From Nocardioides sp. (GTDB lineage: Bacteria > Actinomycetota > Actinomycetes > Propionibacteriales > Nocardioidaceae), in the NCBI RefSeq assembly GCF_030149505.1, contig NZ_JASBRN010000083.1:1-36341 (forward strand): a stretch of DNA of 36,341 nt. The letters run 5' to 3'. Under the pieces are notes generated by a model. The model saw nothing but the letters and a program-made list of their open reading frames with translations. It was not told where the DNA came from and searched no databases. The translations under genes and the position numbers were made by a program. Shown one piece after another: positions 16,893-24,458 of the stretch. Position 1 is the stretch's first letter, and every line of letters starts with the position of its first letter.

Positions 16893-17279
16893 TCAGGCCG
16901 AGACCTTGGGCGCGTTGACGTCCTCGGGCAGCGCGGCCTTGGCGGTCTCGACGAGCGCGTTGAACGCGGCGATGTCGTTGACGGCCAGGTCGGCGAGGAT
17001 CTTGCGGTCGACCTCGACGCCGGCCAGGTTCAGGCCCTGGATGAAGCGGTTGTAGGTCATGCCCTGCGCACGCGCGGCGGCGTTGATGCGCTGGATCCAC
17101 AGACGACGGAAGTTGCCCTTGTTCTTGCGGCGGTCGTTGTAGCTGTAGACCAGGGAGTGGGTGACCTGCTCCTTGGCCTTGCGGTAGAGGCGCGAGCGCT
17201 GGCCGCGGTAACCGCTGGCGCGCTCGAGGGTGGTACGACGCTTCTTCTGGGCGTTCACTGCGCGCTTGACGCGTGCCAT
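16893..17279 (-). CDS. rplT: Ribosomal protein L20
   Basis: L20 is an early assembly protein of the 50S subunit that binds 23S rRNA; in E. coli and Bacillus it also represses its own operon by binding the mRNA. The 128 residues include the basic N terminus [31 protein letters not shown] and the [22 protein letters not shown] block, all at normal positions. The ATG follows AAGGAGC at a good distance. It is third in infC-rpmI-rplT. The 97-nt gap before it is filled with stable hairpins, a possible control or processing region. Confidence 0.98.
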   Translation of the reverse strand: MARVKRAVNAQKKRRTTLERASGYRGQRSRLYRKAKEQVTHSLVYSYNDRRKNKGNFRRLWIQRINAAARAQGMTYNRFIQGLNLAGVEVDRKILADLAVNDIAAFNALVETAKAALPEDVNAPKVSA

Positions 17280-17330
17280 GTCTGTTGCTCCTTGCTTGCG
17301 GACGTTCTCAGGGGGCCGGGGGCCCGGGAC

Positions 17331-17375
17331 CTGGGGCGGTACCCCAGTGGGGGCGTACGGGGGCGGAGCCCCCGT
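17331..17375 (-). other. Two stable hairpins between rpmI and rplT
   Basis: A 6-bp stem CTGGGG/CCCCAG (17331-17347) and an 8-bp stem ACGGGGGC/GCCCCCGT with a 3-nt loop (17357-17375) follow each other right after the rpmI stop. More GGGCCC-type symmetry lies at 17311-17328. There is no U-tract, so this could be a leaky terminator, a processing site or an L20 binding region rather than a full stop, since rplT lies immediately downstream. Confidence 0.5.
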
Positions 17376-17379
17376 GGGA

Positions 17380-17574
17380 TCAGCGGCCCAGCAGCTTCTT
17401 GGCGCGCGGGACGTCGGCGGTGGCGACCTCGGCGGTGCCGGAGAGGCGGCGCGTCACCCGGGAGGACTTCTTCTCCAGGTTGTGGCGCATGCCCGCCTTC
17501 TGGCGGCGGATCTTGCCGGAGCCGGTCACCCGGAACCGCTTGGAGGCGCCGGAGTGCGACTTGTTCTTGGGCAT
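17380..17574 (-). CDS. rpmI: Ribosomal protein L35
   Basis: L35 is a small basic protein of the large ribosomal subunit. The 64 residues match the family closely: [21 protein letters not shown] at the start, [22 protein letters not shown] in the middle. A purine-rich AGGAAGAGA precedes the ATG at 7 nt. It lies between infC and rplT, the usual order, and shares their transcript. Confidence 0.98.
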   Translation of the reverse strand: MPKNKSHSGASKRFRVTGSGKIRRQKAGMRHNLEKKSSRVTRRLSGTAEVATADVPRAKKLLGR

Positions 17575-17610
17575 CGTTGTCTCTTCCTAGTTGCGGTGGT
17601 CTCGCCACGC

Positions 17611-17626
17611 CCGCCCGCGAGGGCGG
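17611..17626 (-). other. Short hairpin between infC and rpmI
   Basis: CCGCCC and GGGCGG pair around a 4-nt loop, 17 nt after the infC stop. It is too short and lacks a U-tract to be a clear terminator. It may tune the infC to rpmI expression ratio, but this is inference only. Confidence 0.35.
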
Positions 17627-17642
17627 ACAGGGGATCAGGGGT

Positions 17643-18323
17643 TCAGGCCTCGATCTCGGGATCGAGGTTCTCGGAGCGGCCACGCTCCTTGGCCACGCCG
17701 GTGCGGCCGGCGTTGGCGGCGGTGCGCTCGGCCTTCTCCTCCGCCTCGAGCTCGGCCTTCTCGGCGGCGGCGATGTTCTTGGCGGCCTTGATCTCGGCCT
17801 TCGCCTCGGCCTTCTTCTTGTGCGGGCCGAGCACCATGATCATGTTGCGGCCGTCCTGCTTGGGCGCGGACTCCACGAAGCCCAGCTCGGTGACGTCCTC
17901 GGCCAGGCGCTGGAGCAGGCGGAAGCCCAGCTCGGGCCGGTGCTGCTCGCGACCACGGAACATGATCGTGATCTTGACCTTGTCGCCCGCCTTGAGGAAC
18001 CGCACGACGTGACCCTTCTTGGTCTCGTAGTCGTGGGCGTCGATCTTGGGCCGGAGCTTCATCTCCTTGATGATGACGTTGGTCTGGTTCCGGCGCGCCT
18101 CGCGGGCCTTCTGGGCGTTCTCGTACTTGAACTTCCCGTAGTCCATGAGCTTGCAGACCGGGGGGTGCGCCATCGGGGCGATCTCGACGAGGTCGAGGTC
18201 GGCCTCCTGCGCGAGGCGCAGCGCGTCGCCCGTCGGCACGATGCCGACGGTCTCTCCGTTGGGACCGACGAGTCGGACCTCGGAAACCCGGATCCGGTCG
18301 TTGATACGAAGCTCAGTGCTGAT
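17643..18323 (-). CDS. infC: Translation initiation factor IF-3, AUC start codon
   Basis: IF-3 binds the 30S subunit, keeps it free of 50S and rejects non-standard start codons and wrong initiator tRNA. The conserved N-terminal block [15 protein letters not shown] requires translation to begin upstream of the first in-frame GTG (18237-18239). The only start that fits is ATC at 18321-18323, 4 nt behind a perfect AGGAGG (18328-18333); the protein would read (M)[10 protein letters not shown] rare start codon on infC is the classic way IF-3 limits its own synthesis (AUU in E. coli). The 226 residues comprise the N domain, linker, C domain ([25 protein letters not shown]) and a charged Lys/Glu/Ala tail of about 50 residues. 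Confidence 0.93.
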   Translation of the reverse strand: MSTELRINDRIRVSEVRLVGPNGETVGIVPTGDALRLAQEADLDLVEIAPMAHPPVCKLMDYGKFKYENAQKAREARRNQTNVIIKEMKLRPKIDAHDYETKKGHVVRFLKAGDKVKITIMFRGREQHRPELGFRLLQRLAEDVTELGFVESAPKQDGRNMIMVLGPHKKKAEAKAEIKAAKNIAAAEKAELEAEEKAERTAANAGRTGVAKERGRSENLDPEIEA

Positions 18324-18591
18324 GTGTCCTCCTGGGGCTTGATGGACAAGCGGAACCCAGTCATGACACGCGCGCTCTCCGTGGACAGGCCCCGGAGAGA
18401 GGGTGCACCTGCGAGGGCACGAGGCTCTCGCGGACCGGACCCGACGACCTGGATGTGGCTGGTGCTGCGGTGGTGCTGCAGCGGCGGTCGGTGCGGGTGG
18501 GAGACATGTCGTTCTGGTCCCCGCTTGTGGATCGACTCCGCGCTCCCGGTCACCCGGGCACGTGGAACAGATCGGTCAACAGCAGATACTA
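18324..18591 (-). promoter_or_regulatory. infC: infC leader with candidate promoter
   Basis: No gene of the usual kind lies here. A -10 box TAGTAT (18586-18591) with a loose -35 TTGGTC (18611-18616, 19-bp spacer) would start transcription near 18578, giving a leader of about 255 nt. The leader holds a 7-bp hairpin CTCTCCG/CGGAGAG (18375-18399), a 48-codon open frame (18361-18507) and the AGGAGG at 18328-18333. Its length suggests post-transcriptional control of the infC-rpmI-rplT operon. Confidence 0.5.
18361..18507 (-). other. Possible 48-codon upstream open frame in the infC leader
   Basis: An ATG at 18505-18507 opens 48 codons ending 37 nt before the infC start. It is rich in Ser, Pro, Arg and Thr and has no clear Shine-Dalgarno. 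Third-position GC is lower than in the real genes of the window, so it may well be chance. It is listed because its position would make it a leader peptide if translated. Confidence 0.18.
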
Positions 18592-19140
18592 GGCGCTTGT
18601 TCCCGGCTCGGACCAATCCGCGTCCTTGACCCAGCCGACCTGGCCGCCCACGCGCGCGAGCCGCCAGCCCCGGGCCAGCCCCTCGAGGTCCACGCCCTCC
18701 ACGACCAGCCGGGTCGGGCCGGCGACGTCGACCAGCAGCGCGGCGGCGCCCTCCTGGATCGCGGCCTGCGCGGCGAGCTGTGCCCGCACGGGCACCGGCC
18801 GCGCCTGCGGGTCCCAGGCCTGCATGGCCGCGGTGTGGGTGAAGGCGAGCAGCGCGTTGCGACCGTCACGGCCGGTGAGCAGGACCGCCGCCATGTCGCT
18901 GGACTTGTCGCGGGCCAGCCCGTCCTCCCCGACCTCGGCCTCCCCGAGCACGGCGACCACCGGGACCAGGAGGCGGGCGCCCAGGAGGGCCTCGAGGCAG
19001 GCGGGCAGCAGCGCCCGCCGCTCCCGGGCGTCGGCTGCGGCGTCGTACGCCGTCAGCGCGGCGCGCAGCCGCGGGTCGTCGTCACCGGTGTCGTCGGGGA
19101 ACTCGGAGCCCAGCAGGCTCCGCCCCTCGGGGCTGCTCAC
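18589..19140 (-). CDS. SseB-family protein
   Basis: The 183-residue protein matches the N-terminal SseB domain (helical DPRLRAALTAYDAAADARERRALLPACLEAL region followed by RLLVPVVA). This family is widespread in actinobacteria and includes the E. coli serine-sensitivity protein SseB; the molecular role is not established. There is no signal peptide or membrane segment. I chose the GTG at 19138-19140, with GGATGGAG just upstream; a GTG 21 bases further up (19159-19161) is also possible. Its TAG stop overlaps the candidate -10 box of infC. It is divergent from the small membrane protein gene on the plus strand, 41 bp away. Confidence 0.75.
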   Translation of the reverse strand: MSSPEGRSLLGSEFPDDTGDDDPRLRAALTAYDAAADARERRALLPACLEALLGARLLVPVVAVLGEAEVGEDGLARDKSSDMAAVLLTGRDGRNALLAFTHTAAMQAWDPQARPVPVRAQLAAQAAIQEGAAALLVDVAGPTRLVVEGVDLEGLARGWRLARVGGQVGWVKDADWSEPGTSA

Positions 19141-19181
19141 GGCTCCATCCTGCCCTCTCACCGCTGTGGCAGTCTGGAGGG

Positions 19182-19616
19182 GTGGACGACGCCGCCTGGA
19201 CCGCCCTCGCCCTGACCCTCACGACCGTCGGAGCCGCCGCGACCTGGCTGCTCTGGCGCCGGCGCGGCCTGGTCCCCGGGCTGCGGGCCGCCGCGATCAC
19301 CCTCCTGGTGCCGGCCGCGTGGCTCACGGACACGCTGCGGATGTTCACCCGGATCGGCGACGCGGTGGCCGACTGGGCCCTGGGTCTCGTCTTCTCCCCC
19401 GTCGTGTGGACGGGCGTGGCGCTCGCCGGCGTCTCGGTGGTGCTGTTGGTGGTCACCGGCATGCTGGCCCGCCGGGGTGTCGGCGCTCGAGCAGGGAGCG
19501 AGGTGGAGCCGGGGCGCTCCGCACCGGCCGCGGGTCCTGCCGGTCGGGGGGCCCCCGCCATCGACGACGACCTCGCCGACATCGAGGCGCTGCTGCGCAG
19601 CAAGGGCATCTCCTGA
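19182..19616 (+). CDS. Small actinobacterial membrane protein
   Basis: This 144-residue protein of unknown function has hydrophobic stretches at about 5-25, 34-48 and 72-93, which suggests two or three membrane segments, a basic RRR after the first, and a flexible Ala/Gly/Pro linker. It ends in the acidic helix IDDDLADIEALLRSKGIS. That layout recurs in a small conserved family of Nocardioides-type bacteria, sometimes mislabelled cellulose synthase in annotations; nothing catalytic is visible. GTG at 19182 is the first start and has GGAGG directly before it, too close for ideal pairing. It is followed after 35 bp by the P-loop kinase gene, perhaps as an operon. Confidence 0.7.
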   Translation: MDDAAWTALALTLTTVGAAATWLLWRRRGLVPGLRAAAITLLVPAAWLTDTLRMFTRIGDAVADWALGLVFSPVVWTGVALAGVSVVLLVVTGMLARRGVGARAGSEVEPGRSAPAAGPAGRGAPAIDDDLADIEALLRSKGIS

Positions 19617-19651
19617 CCGCCGCTCCCCCGCCCGGCGACCCGGCGGGGACG

Positions 19652-20224
19652 GTGCCCGGCGCGCCTCGCGCCGCGGAGCAGGTGCTCGACCTGGCGCTGT
19701 CACGACCCGCGACGCTGGGCGCCGGTCGGCTGGTGCTCGTCGACGGGCCGTCGGGCGCGGGCAAGACGACCCTGGCAGCGGCGGTCGCCGCGGCGGCTGC
19801 CGTGCGGGGCGTCGCGTCGCAGGTGGTGCACCTCGACGCGATGTACGACGGGTGGGAGGGGCTCCCCGGGATCGGCTGCCAGCTCCTCGCCCTGCTGGCT
19901 CCGCTCGCCGAGGGGCGCGCCGGCACCTACCGGCGCTACGACTGGGTGGCCGGTCGCTACGCCGGGACCGAGACCGTGGAGCCGGTGGACCTGCTGGTCG
20001 TGGAGGGCGTCGGGGCGGCGGCCGGCGCGGTCGCGCACCTCGGCACCGCGCTGGTCTGGGTCGACGCCCCGCGCGAGCTGCGGCGACGGCGCGGAGTCCA
20101 GCGCGACGGCCCGTCCTACGAGGCGGTGTGGGAGCGCTGGGAGGCGAGCGAGGCGGAGACCTTCGCCCGGGACCGCGGCCGTGAGCGGGCGGACCTCGTC
20201 GTCGACGGGACCGCCTCGCGCTGA
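19652..20224 (+). CDS. P-loop kinase, uridine-kinase-like
   Basis: The 190-residue protein has a Walker A motif GPSGAGKTT (about residues 28-36) after LVLVD, a HLDAMYDGWEG segment like the substrate loop of uridine kinases, LLVVEGVGA as the Walker B strand, and an arginine-rich lid near RRRRGVQRDG. It probably phosphorylates a small molecule; uridine/cytidine kinase is the nearest known relative, but the true substrate is open. The start is uncertain: I used GTG at 19652, though GTG at 19682 or a start overlapping the previous stop cannot be excluded. It converges with the PH-like gene. Confidence 0.72.
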   Translation: MPGAPRAAEQVLDLALSRPATLGAGRLVLVDGPSGAGKTTLAAAVAAAAAVRGVASQVVHLDAMYDGWEGLPGIGCQLLALLAPLAEGRAGTYRRYDWVAGRYAGTETVEPVDLLVVEGVGAAAGAVAHLGTALVWVDAPRELRRRRGVQRDGPSYEAVWERWEASEAETFARDRGRERADLVVDGTASR

Positions 20225-20235
20225 CCCGCGCTGTC

Positions 20236-20319
20236 GGACCGGTGCCGACTCACGCTCGAACCGGTGCCGACTCACGCTCGAACGGGCGCCGAGTCACCGT
20301 CGAACGGGCGCCGAGTCAG
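20236..20319. repeat. Four 22-bp tandem repeats at a convergent junction
   Basis: Units start at 20236, 20258, 20280 and 20302; the last is partial and reaches 3 bp into the PH-like gene. Each carries GGYGCCGASTCAC with a CTCGAAC join between units. The first two units have the GGTGCCGACTCAC variant, the last two the GGCGCCGAGTCA variant. The array fills the gap between two convergent stop codons. Confidence 0.88.
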
Positions 20320-20795
20320 CGGGGCAGCTCCATGACGAGCGCCCGGAGCTGGCGGGCGCACGTGCGGGCGTGGGAGCCGTCGGAGCCCTGGATGGCCATG
20401 ACGTTGCAGGTGGTGCCGTCGGCCAGGTCGAGGACCACCCACGGGGCGCCGGGCGAGAGACGGACCTCGACGATCTGCTCCCAGGCCAGCTGCCGGCGGC
20501 GGTAGCCGTTGACGACCAGCAGGCCCTCGCGGGTCGCGGTGGCGCGCGAGCGGACCAGGGCGTAGACGCAGAAGAGCCCGAGACCGGTCAGCGCGAAGAC
20601 GGTGCCGATCTGGAAGCCGGTGAAGTCGTCGCGGACCTCCTGGTCGAAGGAGAACCAGGCGGCGGCGTACACCACGATGAGGCCGACGCCGAGGACGGTG
20701 CCGACCAGCCGCGGCCCGAGCGGGCGCCAGGTGTGCGGGAGCGTCGGGGCGAGCGGCGGCTGCGGCCCCGGGCCCGGCTCAGAGGCGGCAGGCAT
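20316..20795 (-). CDS. PH-like domain membrane protein
   Basis: The 159-residue protein has a Pro-rich cytoplasmic start, two membrane helices at about 27-48 and 61-81, then a small beta domain (ATREGLLVVNGYRRRQLAWEQIVEVRL...WVVLDLADG) typical of the bacterial PH-like domain found in many actinobacterial membrane proteins. No enzymatic motif is visible and the function is unknown. The ATG lies inside the 3' end of hisG (17-bp overlap), so it is co-transcribed with hisE-hisG. Its stop region is touched by the 22-bp repeat array. Confidence 0.72.
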   Translation of the reverse strand: MPAASEPGPGPQPPLAPTLPHTWRPLGPRLVGTVLGVGLIVVYAAAWFSFDQEVRDDFTGFQIGTVFALTGLGLFCVYALVRSRATATREGLLVVNGYRRRQLAWEQIVEVRLSPGAPWVVLDLADGTTCNVMAIQGSDGSHARTCARQLRALVMELPR

Positions 20796-21645
20796 GGATG
20801 TCGGTCAGCAGGATGCCGCGGGCACCCAGGCCGTAGAGCTCGTCCATGAGGCGCTGGGCGCCGTCGCGCGGGACCATCGCCCGCACCGCCGACCAGCCCT
20901 CCTTGTGCAGCGGGGCGACCGTGGGGCTCTCGATCCCCGGGGTCAGCCGCACGGCGTCCTCGACCTGGGCGGTCGGGATGTCGTAGTCCATCATCACGTA
21001 GGTCCGCGCGACCAGGACGCCCTCGATCCGGCGGCGGAAGACCTCCAGGCCGGTCGGGGCGGTGCCGGTGCGGGTGATGAGGACGGCCTCGGAGTCCAGG
21101 ATCGTCTCGCCGAAGACCTCCAGGCCCGCGCGGCGCAGCGTCGAACCGGTCTCCACGACGTCGGCGATCACGTCGGCCACGCCGAGCTGGATGCTGGTCT
21201 CGACGGCACCGTCCAGGCGCACGACGCTGGCCTCGATGCCGCGCTCCTCCAGGAACGCGCGCACGACCCCGACGTACGACGTCGCGATCCGGGCCCCAGC
21301 CAGCTGTGAAAGCTCGGTGAAGCGGCCAGCCGGGCCGGCGAAGCGGAAGCGGCTGCGCCCGAAGCCCAGCTGCAGGGCCTCCTCGGCCTTGGCGCCGGAG
21401 TCCGCGAGCAGGTCGCGGCCGGTGACGCCGACGTCGAGGGTCCCCTCACCGACGTACAGCGCGATGTCGCGGGGGCGGAGGTAGAAGAACTCCACGCCGT
21501 TCTCGGCGTCGACGAGGGTCAGCTGCTTGGAGTCGCTGCGCTGGCGGTAGCCGGACTCGCGCAGCATGTCGGTGGCCGACTCCGACAGGGCGCCCTTGTT
21601 GGGCACCGCGACGCGCAGCAGCGGCTGGTCTGCACTGGTGGTCAT
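20779..21645 (-). CDS. hisG: ATP phosphoribosyltransferase, long form
   Basis: HisG condenses ATP and PRPP to phosphoribosyl-ATP, the first and feedback-controlled step of histidine synthesis. At 288 residues it is the long hexameric form, with a C-terminal regulatory domain (about 210-288) that binds histidine, so no hisZ partner is needed. The PRPP loop is DVVETGSTLRRAG at 162-174; the N-terminal RVAVPNKGALSE is typical. The ATG is 7 bp after the hisE stop. The remaining his genes are not in this window. Confidence 0.95.
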   Translation of the reverse strand: MTTSADQPLLRVAVPNKGALSESATDMLRESGYRQRSDSKQLTLVDAENGVEFFYLRPRDIALYVGEGTLDVGVTGRDLLADSGAKAEEALQLGFGRSRFRFAGPAGRFTELSQLAGARIATSYVGVVRAFLEERGIEASVVRLDGAVETSIQLGVADVIADVVETGSTLRRAGLEVFGETILDSEAVLITRTGTAPTGLEVFRRRIEGVLVARTYVMMDYDIPTAQVEDAVRLTPGIESPTVAPLHKEGWSAVRAMVPRDGAQRLMDELYGLGARGILLTDIHACRL

Positions 21646-21652
21646 CGGATCC

Positions 21653-21916
21653 TCAGAGGTGGGCGTAGACGTCGTCGAGCTCGATGCCGCTGGCCAGCAT
21701 CAGGCACTGGGCGTGGTAGAGCAGCTGGGAGATCTCCTCGGCGGCACGCTCGCGGCCCTCGTGCTCCGCGGCCATCCAGGACTCCGCGGCCTCCTCGACC
21801 AGCTTCTTGCCGATCGCGTGGACGCCGGCGTCCAGCTGGGCGACGGTGCCCGAGCCCTCGGGGCGGGTCCTGGCCTTCTCGCTGAGCTCGGCCCACAGGC
21901 CGTCGAAGGTCTTCAC
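21653..21916 (-). CDS. hisE: Phosphoribosyl-ATP pyrophosphatase
   Basis: HisE removes pyrophosphate from phosphoribosyl-ATP in the second histidine step. It is a stand-alone 87-residue MazG-like all-alpha enzyme; [24 protein letters not shown] carries the acidic metal-binding residues on two helices. Actinobacteria usually keep hisE separate from hisI, as here. The GTG start is 8 nt after a TAGGCT -10 box, giving a nearly leaderless hisE-hisG transcript that may also serve the PH-like gene. Confidence 0.93.
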   Translation of the reverse strand: MKTFDGLWAELSEKARTRPEGSGTVAQLDAGVHAIGKKLVEEAAESWMAAEHEGRERAAEEISQLLYHAQCLMLASGIELDDVYAHL

Positions 21917-21924
21917 GGTCGCCC

Positions 21925-21930
21925 AGCCTA
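21925..21930 (-). promoter_or_regulatory. -10 box of hisE
   Basis: TAGGCT on the minus strand lies 8 nt before the hisE GTG. No good -35 box is visible. The 90-nt gap between hisE and ribH (21917-22006) shows nothing else that I can name. Confidence 0.4.
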
Positions 21931-22006
21931 GGCGGTGGGCCCACGTCGCCCGATATCCGCGCGCGGCCGCGAGACCCGCGCCGGGAGGGACCTGCTCCGG
22001 AGGGCC

Positions 22007-22486
22007 TCAGCCGCGGCGCAGGTCGCGCAGGGTCCGCGCGGTGAGCAGGGCGGCCGCGGTGGCCTCCCAGCCCTTGTCCTCGCTCGAGCCCTCCAGACCG
22101 GCGCGGTCCAGGGCCTGCTCGTCGGTGTCGCAGGTGAGCACGCCGAAGCCGACCGGCACGGTGTGGTCGAGCGCGACCCGGGTCAGGCCGTCGGTGGCCG
22201 CGGAGCAGACGTAGTCGAAGTGCGGGGTCCCCCCGCGGATGACCACGCCGAGGGCCACGACGGCGTCGTAGCCCTCCCCCGCGAGCGCCGAGGCCACGAC
22301 CGGCAGCTCGAAGGTGCCCGGGACCCGGACGACGGAGGGCTCGGTGACCTGGTGCGCGGCCAGCGCGCGCTCGGCACCGGCCAGCAGGCCGTCCATCACC
22401 TCGGTGTGCCAGGAGGCCGCGACGACCGCGACGCGGAGGTCGCTGCAGTCGACGGGCTCGGTGGTGGGTGCGCCGTGTCCGCTCAT
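22007..22486 (-). CDS. ribH: 6,7-dimethyl-8-ribityllumazine synthase
   Basis: RibH condenses the pyrimidine made by RibD with the four-carbon product of RibB, giving lumazine; it forms pentamers or 60-mer capsids. The 159 residues show [34 protein letters not shown] (substrate pocket), [16 protein letters not shown] with the active-site His, and [20 protein letters not shown]. It is last in the rib operon, 1 bp after the ribBA stop. Confidence 0.96.
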   Translation of the reverse strand: MSGHGAPTTEPVDCSDLRVAVVAASWHTEVMDGLLAGAERALAAHQVTEPSVVRVPGTFELPVVASALAGEGYDAVVALGVVIRGGTPHFDYVCSAATDGLTRVALDHTVPVGFGVLTCDTDEQALDRAGLEGSSEDKGWEATAAALLTARTLRDLRRG

Positions 22487-22487
22487 C

Positions 22488-23834
22488 TCAAGCTCCCTGG
22501 ATCAGGTCGTCGTTGTCGCCGGCGTGGGCCCCGCCCGCTGCGGAGTCGCCGAGGTCGGGCAGCACGTGGCCCATCCGGTCGCGCTTGGTCAGCAGGTAGG
22601 CCAGGTTGTGGTCGTTGGGGTGCGGGGTCAGCGGGACGCGCTCGGTGACGGTGATCCCGAAGTCCTCGAGGTTGCTGACCTTGTCGGGGTTGTTGGTCAT
22701 GAGCCGGACGCTGCGGATGCCCAGGTCGCGCAGGATCTGCGTGGCGGTGCCGTAGTGGCGGGCGTCGGCGGGCAGGCCGAGGTCGAGGTTGGCGTCCACG
22801 GTGTCGCGGCCGCCGTCCTGGAGCTGGTAGGCCTGGAGCTTGGCCAGGAGGCCGATCCCGCGACCCTCGTGACCGCGGAGGTAGACGACGACGCCGCGGC
22901 CCTCCTCGACGACCCGCTCCAGCGCCTCCTCCAGCTGCGGCCCGCAGTCGCAGCGGTGGCTGCCGAAGACGTCCCCGGTGAGGCACTCCGAGTGCACGCG
23001 GGTCAGCACCGGCTCGCCGTCGCGGAGCGCCTCGGGGTCGCCGTGCACCAGGGCGATGTGCTCGGAGCCGTCGACGGTGATGCGGTAGCCGAAGGCGGTG
23101 AAGTCGCCGACGCGGGTCGGCAGCTGGGTGACGGCCCGGCGCTCGACGAGGTTCTCGTGGCGGCGGCGGTAGCGGACGAGGTCCTCGATGCTGATCATCG
23201 CCAGCCCGTGCTCGTCGGCGAAGTCGCGCAGCTCCTGGCCGCGCTTCATCGAGCCGTCCTCGTTGACGACCTCGACCAGCACGCCGGCCGGCGTGAGCCC
23301 GGCCATCCGGGCCAGGTCGACGGCGGCCTCGGTGTGCCCACGGCGTACGAGCACGCCGCCCTCGCGGTAGCGCAGCGGGAAGACGTGGCCGGGCCGGGTG
23401 ATCTCCCAGGGCTCGGTGGCGGAGTCGGCCAGCACGCGGGCGGTGCGGGCGCGGTCGGCGGCCGAGATGCCGGTGGTGACGCCGTCGCGGGCGTCGACGG
23501 AGATGGTGTACGCCGTGCGGTAGGCGTCCTTGTTGTGCGGGGTCATCAGCGGGACCTCGAGCCGGTCGAGCATCTCGCCGGGCATGGGCACGCAGATCAC
23601 GCCGCTGGAGTGGCGGATCGTCCACGCCATCAGCTCCGGGGTCGCCTTCGCTGCGGCGAAGATGATGTCGCCCTCGTTCTCGCGGTCCTCGTCGTCGACG
23701 ACCACGACCGCCTTGCCGTCGGCGATGTCGGCCAGCGCCCGCTCGATGGTGTCGAGGCGGATCCGGCGCAGCGTGGGGTTGTCGTGGGGGGCGTCGGCCT
23801 CGTGGCCGTCCTTGGACTCGTCGATGCGGGTCAT
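22488..23834 (-). CDS. ribBA: Bifunctional DHBP synthase / GTP cyclohydrolase II
   Basis: The 448-residue fusion supplies both precursors of riboflavin. Residues 1 to about 205 are the DHBP synthase (RibB) half, making the four-carbon unit from ribulose 5-phosphate: [11 protein letters not shown] and [16 protein letters not shown] hold its metal and catalytic residues. The rest is GTP cyclohydrolase II (RibA), with the zinc ligands in [17 protein letters not shown] and the later GRGIGLLAK block. Both active-site sets are intact. The ATG overlaps the ribE stop (ATGA). Confidence 0.96.
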   Translation of the reverse strand: MTRIDESKDGHEADAPHDNPTLRRIRLDTIERALADIADGKAVVVVDDEDRENEGDIIFAAAKATPELMAWTIRHSSGVICVPMPGEMLDRLEVPLMTPHNKDAYRTAYTISVDARDGVTTGISAADRARTARVLADSATEPWEITRPGHVFPLRYREGGVLVRRGHTEAAVDLARMAGLTPAGVLVEVVNEDGSMKRGQELRDFADEHGLAMISIEDLVRYRRRHENLVERRAVTQLPTRVGDFTAFGYRITVDGSEHIALVHGDPEALRDGEPVLTRVHSECLTGDVFGSHRCDCGPQLEEALERVVEEGRGVVVYLRGHEGRGIGLLAKLQAYQLQDGGRDTVDANLDLGLPADARHYGTATQILRDLGIRSVRLMTNNPDKVSNLEDFGITVTERVPLTPHPNDHNLAYLLTKRDRMGHVLPDLGDSAAGGAHAGDNDDLIQGA

Positions 23835-24457
23835 GCGTCCTGCTCCTTGCTCTCCTGGACCTGCGGCAGGTAGGCCGCGACCAGCTTGGCGACGTGCTTG
23901 GCGATCACGTCGGTCTCGAGGTTGACCCGGTCGCCGACCTGGCGGTGACCGAGGGTGGTGCGCGCGAGCGTCTCGGGGATGAGGCTCACGGTGAAGCTGG
24001 TCGGGCGGGCCTCGACCACCGTGAGGCTGACGCCGTCGACGGTGACCGAGCCCTTGTCGACGAGGTACGGCGCCATCTCGGCCGGCAGCGAGACCTCGAC
24101 GACCTCCCAGTGCTCGCTGGGGTGGCGCGCCAGGACGTGGCCGACGCCGTCGACGTGCCCCTGGACGATGTGGCCGCCCAGGCGCTTGTCGGCGGTCACC
24201 GCACGCTCGAGGTTGACCCGGTCGCCCGGCTGCACGCCGTGCAGGCTGGTCTTGTCGAGGGTCTCCTGCATGACGTCGGCGGTCCACGTGCCGTCGTCGA
24301 TCGTGGTGACGGTGAGGCAGCAGCCGTTGACGGCGATGCTGTCGCCCAGGCCGGTGCCCTCGAGCACCGTCTCGGCGCGCACGGTCAGGCGGATCGCGTC
24401 GCCCTGGTCCTCGACGGACTCGACGGTGCCGAGCTCCTCGACGATGCCGGTGAACAT
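23831..24457 (-). CDS. ribE: Riboflavin synthase alpha chain
   Basis: The enzyme dismutates two lumazine molecules into riboflavin and a pyrimidine. The 208 residues contain the two repeated lumazine-binding domains: the N-terminal [10 protein letters not shown] with NGCCLTV, and the second near residues 98-190 with VDGVSLTVV. It acts as a trimer. The ATG is 1 bp after the ribD stop and its own stop overlaps the ribBA ATG. The same gene is called ribC in some species. Confidence 0.96.
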   Translation of the reverse strand: MFTGIVEELGTVESVEDQGDAIRLTVRAETVLEGTGLGDSIAVNGCCLTVTTIDDGTWTADVMQETLDKTSLHGVQPGDRVNLERAVTADKRLGGHIVQGHVDGVGHVLARHPSEHWEVVEVSLPAEMAPYLVDKGSVTVDGVSLTVVEARPTSFTVSLIPETLARTTLGHRQVGDRVNLETDVIAKHVAKLVAAYLPQVQESKEQDA

Positions 24458-24458
24458 C

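Noticed and set aside
17643..18239. infC starting at the GTG at 18237-18239
   Set aside because: It would remove the conserved [15 protein letters not shown] block of IF-3, which is encoded in frame directly upstream behind AGGAGG and ATC.
18361..18507. A confident gene in the infC leader
   Set aside because: It has no Shine-Dalgarno, weak third-position GC and no similarity; kept only as a low-confidence leader frame.
20236..20319. Tandem repeats as a CRISPR array
   Set aside because: The 22-bp units are directly adjacent with no spacers, and no cas gene is present.
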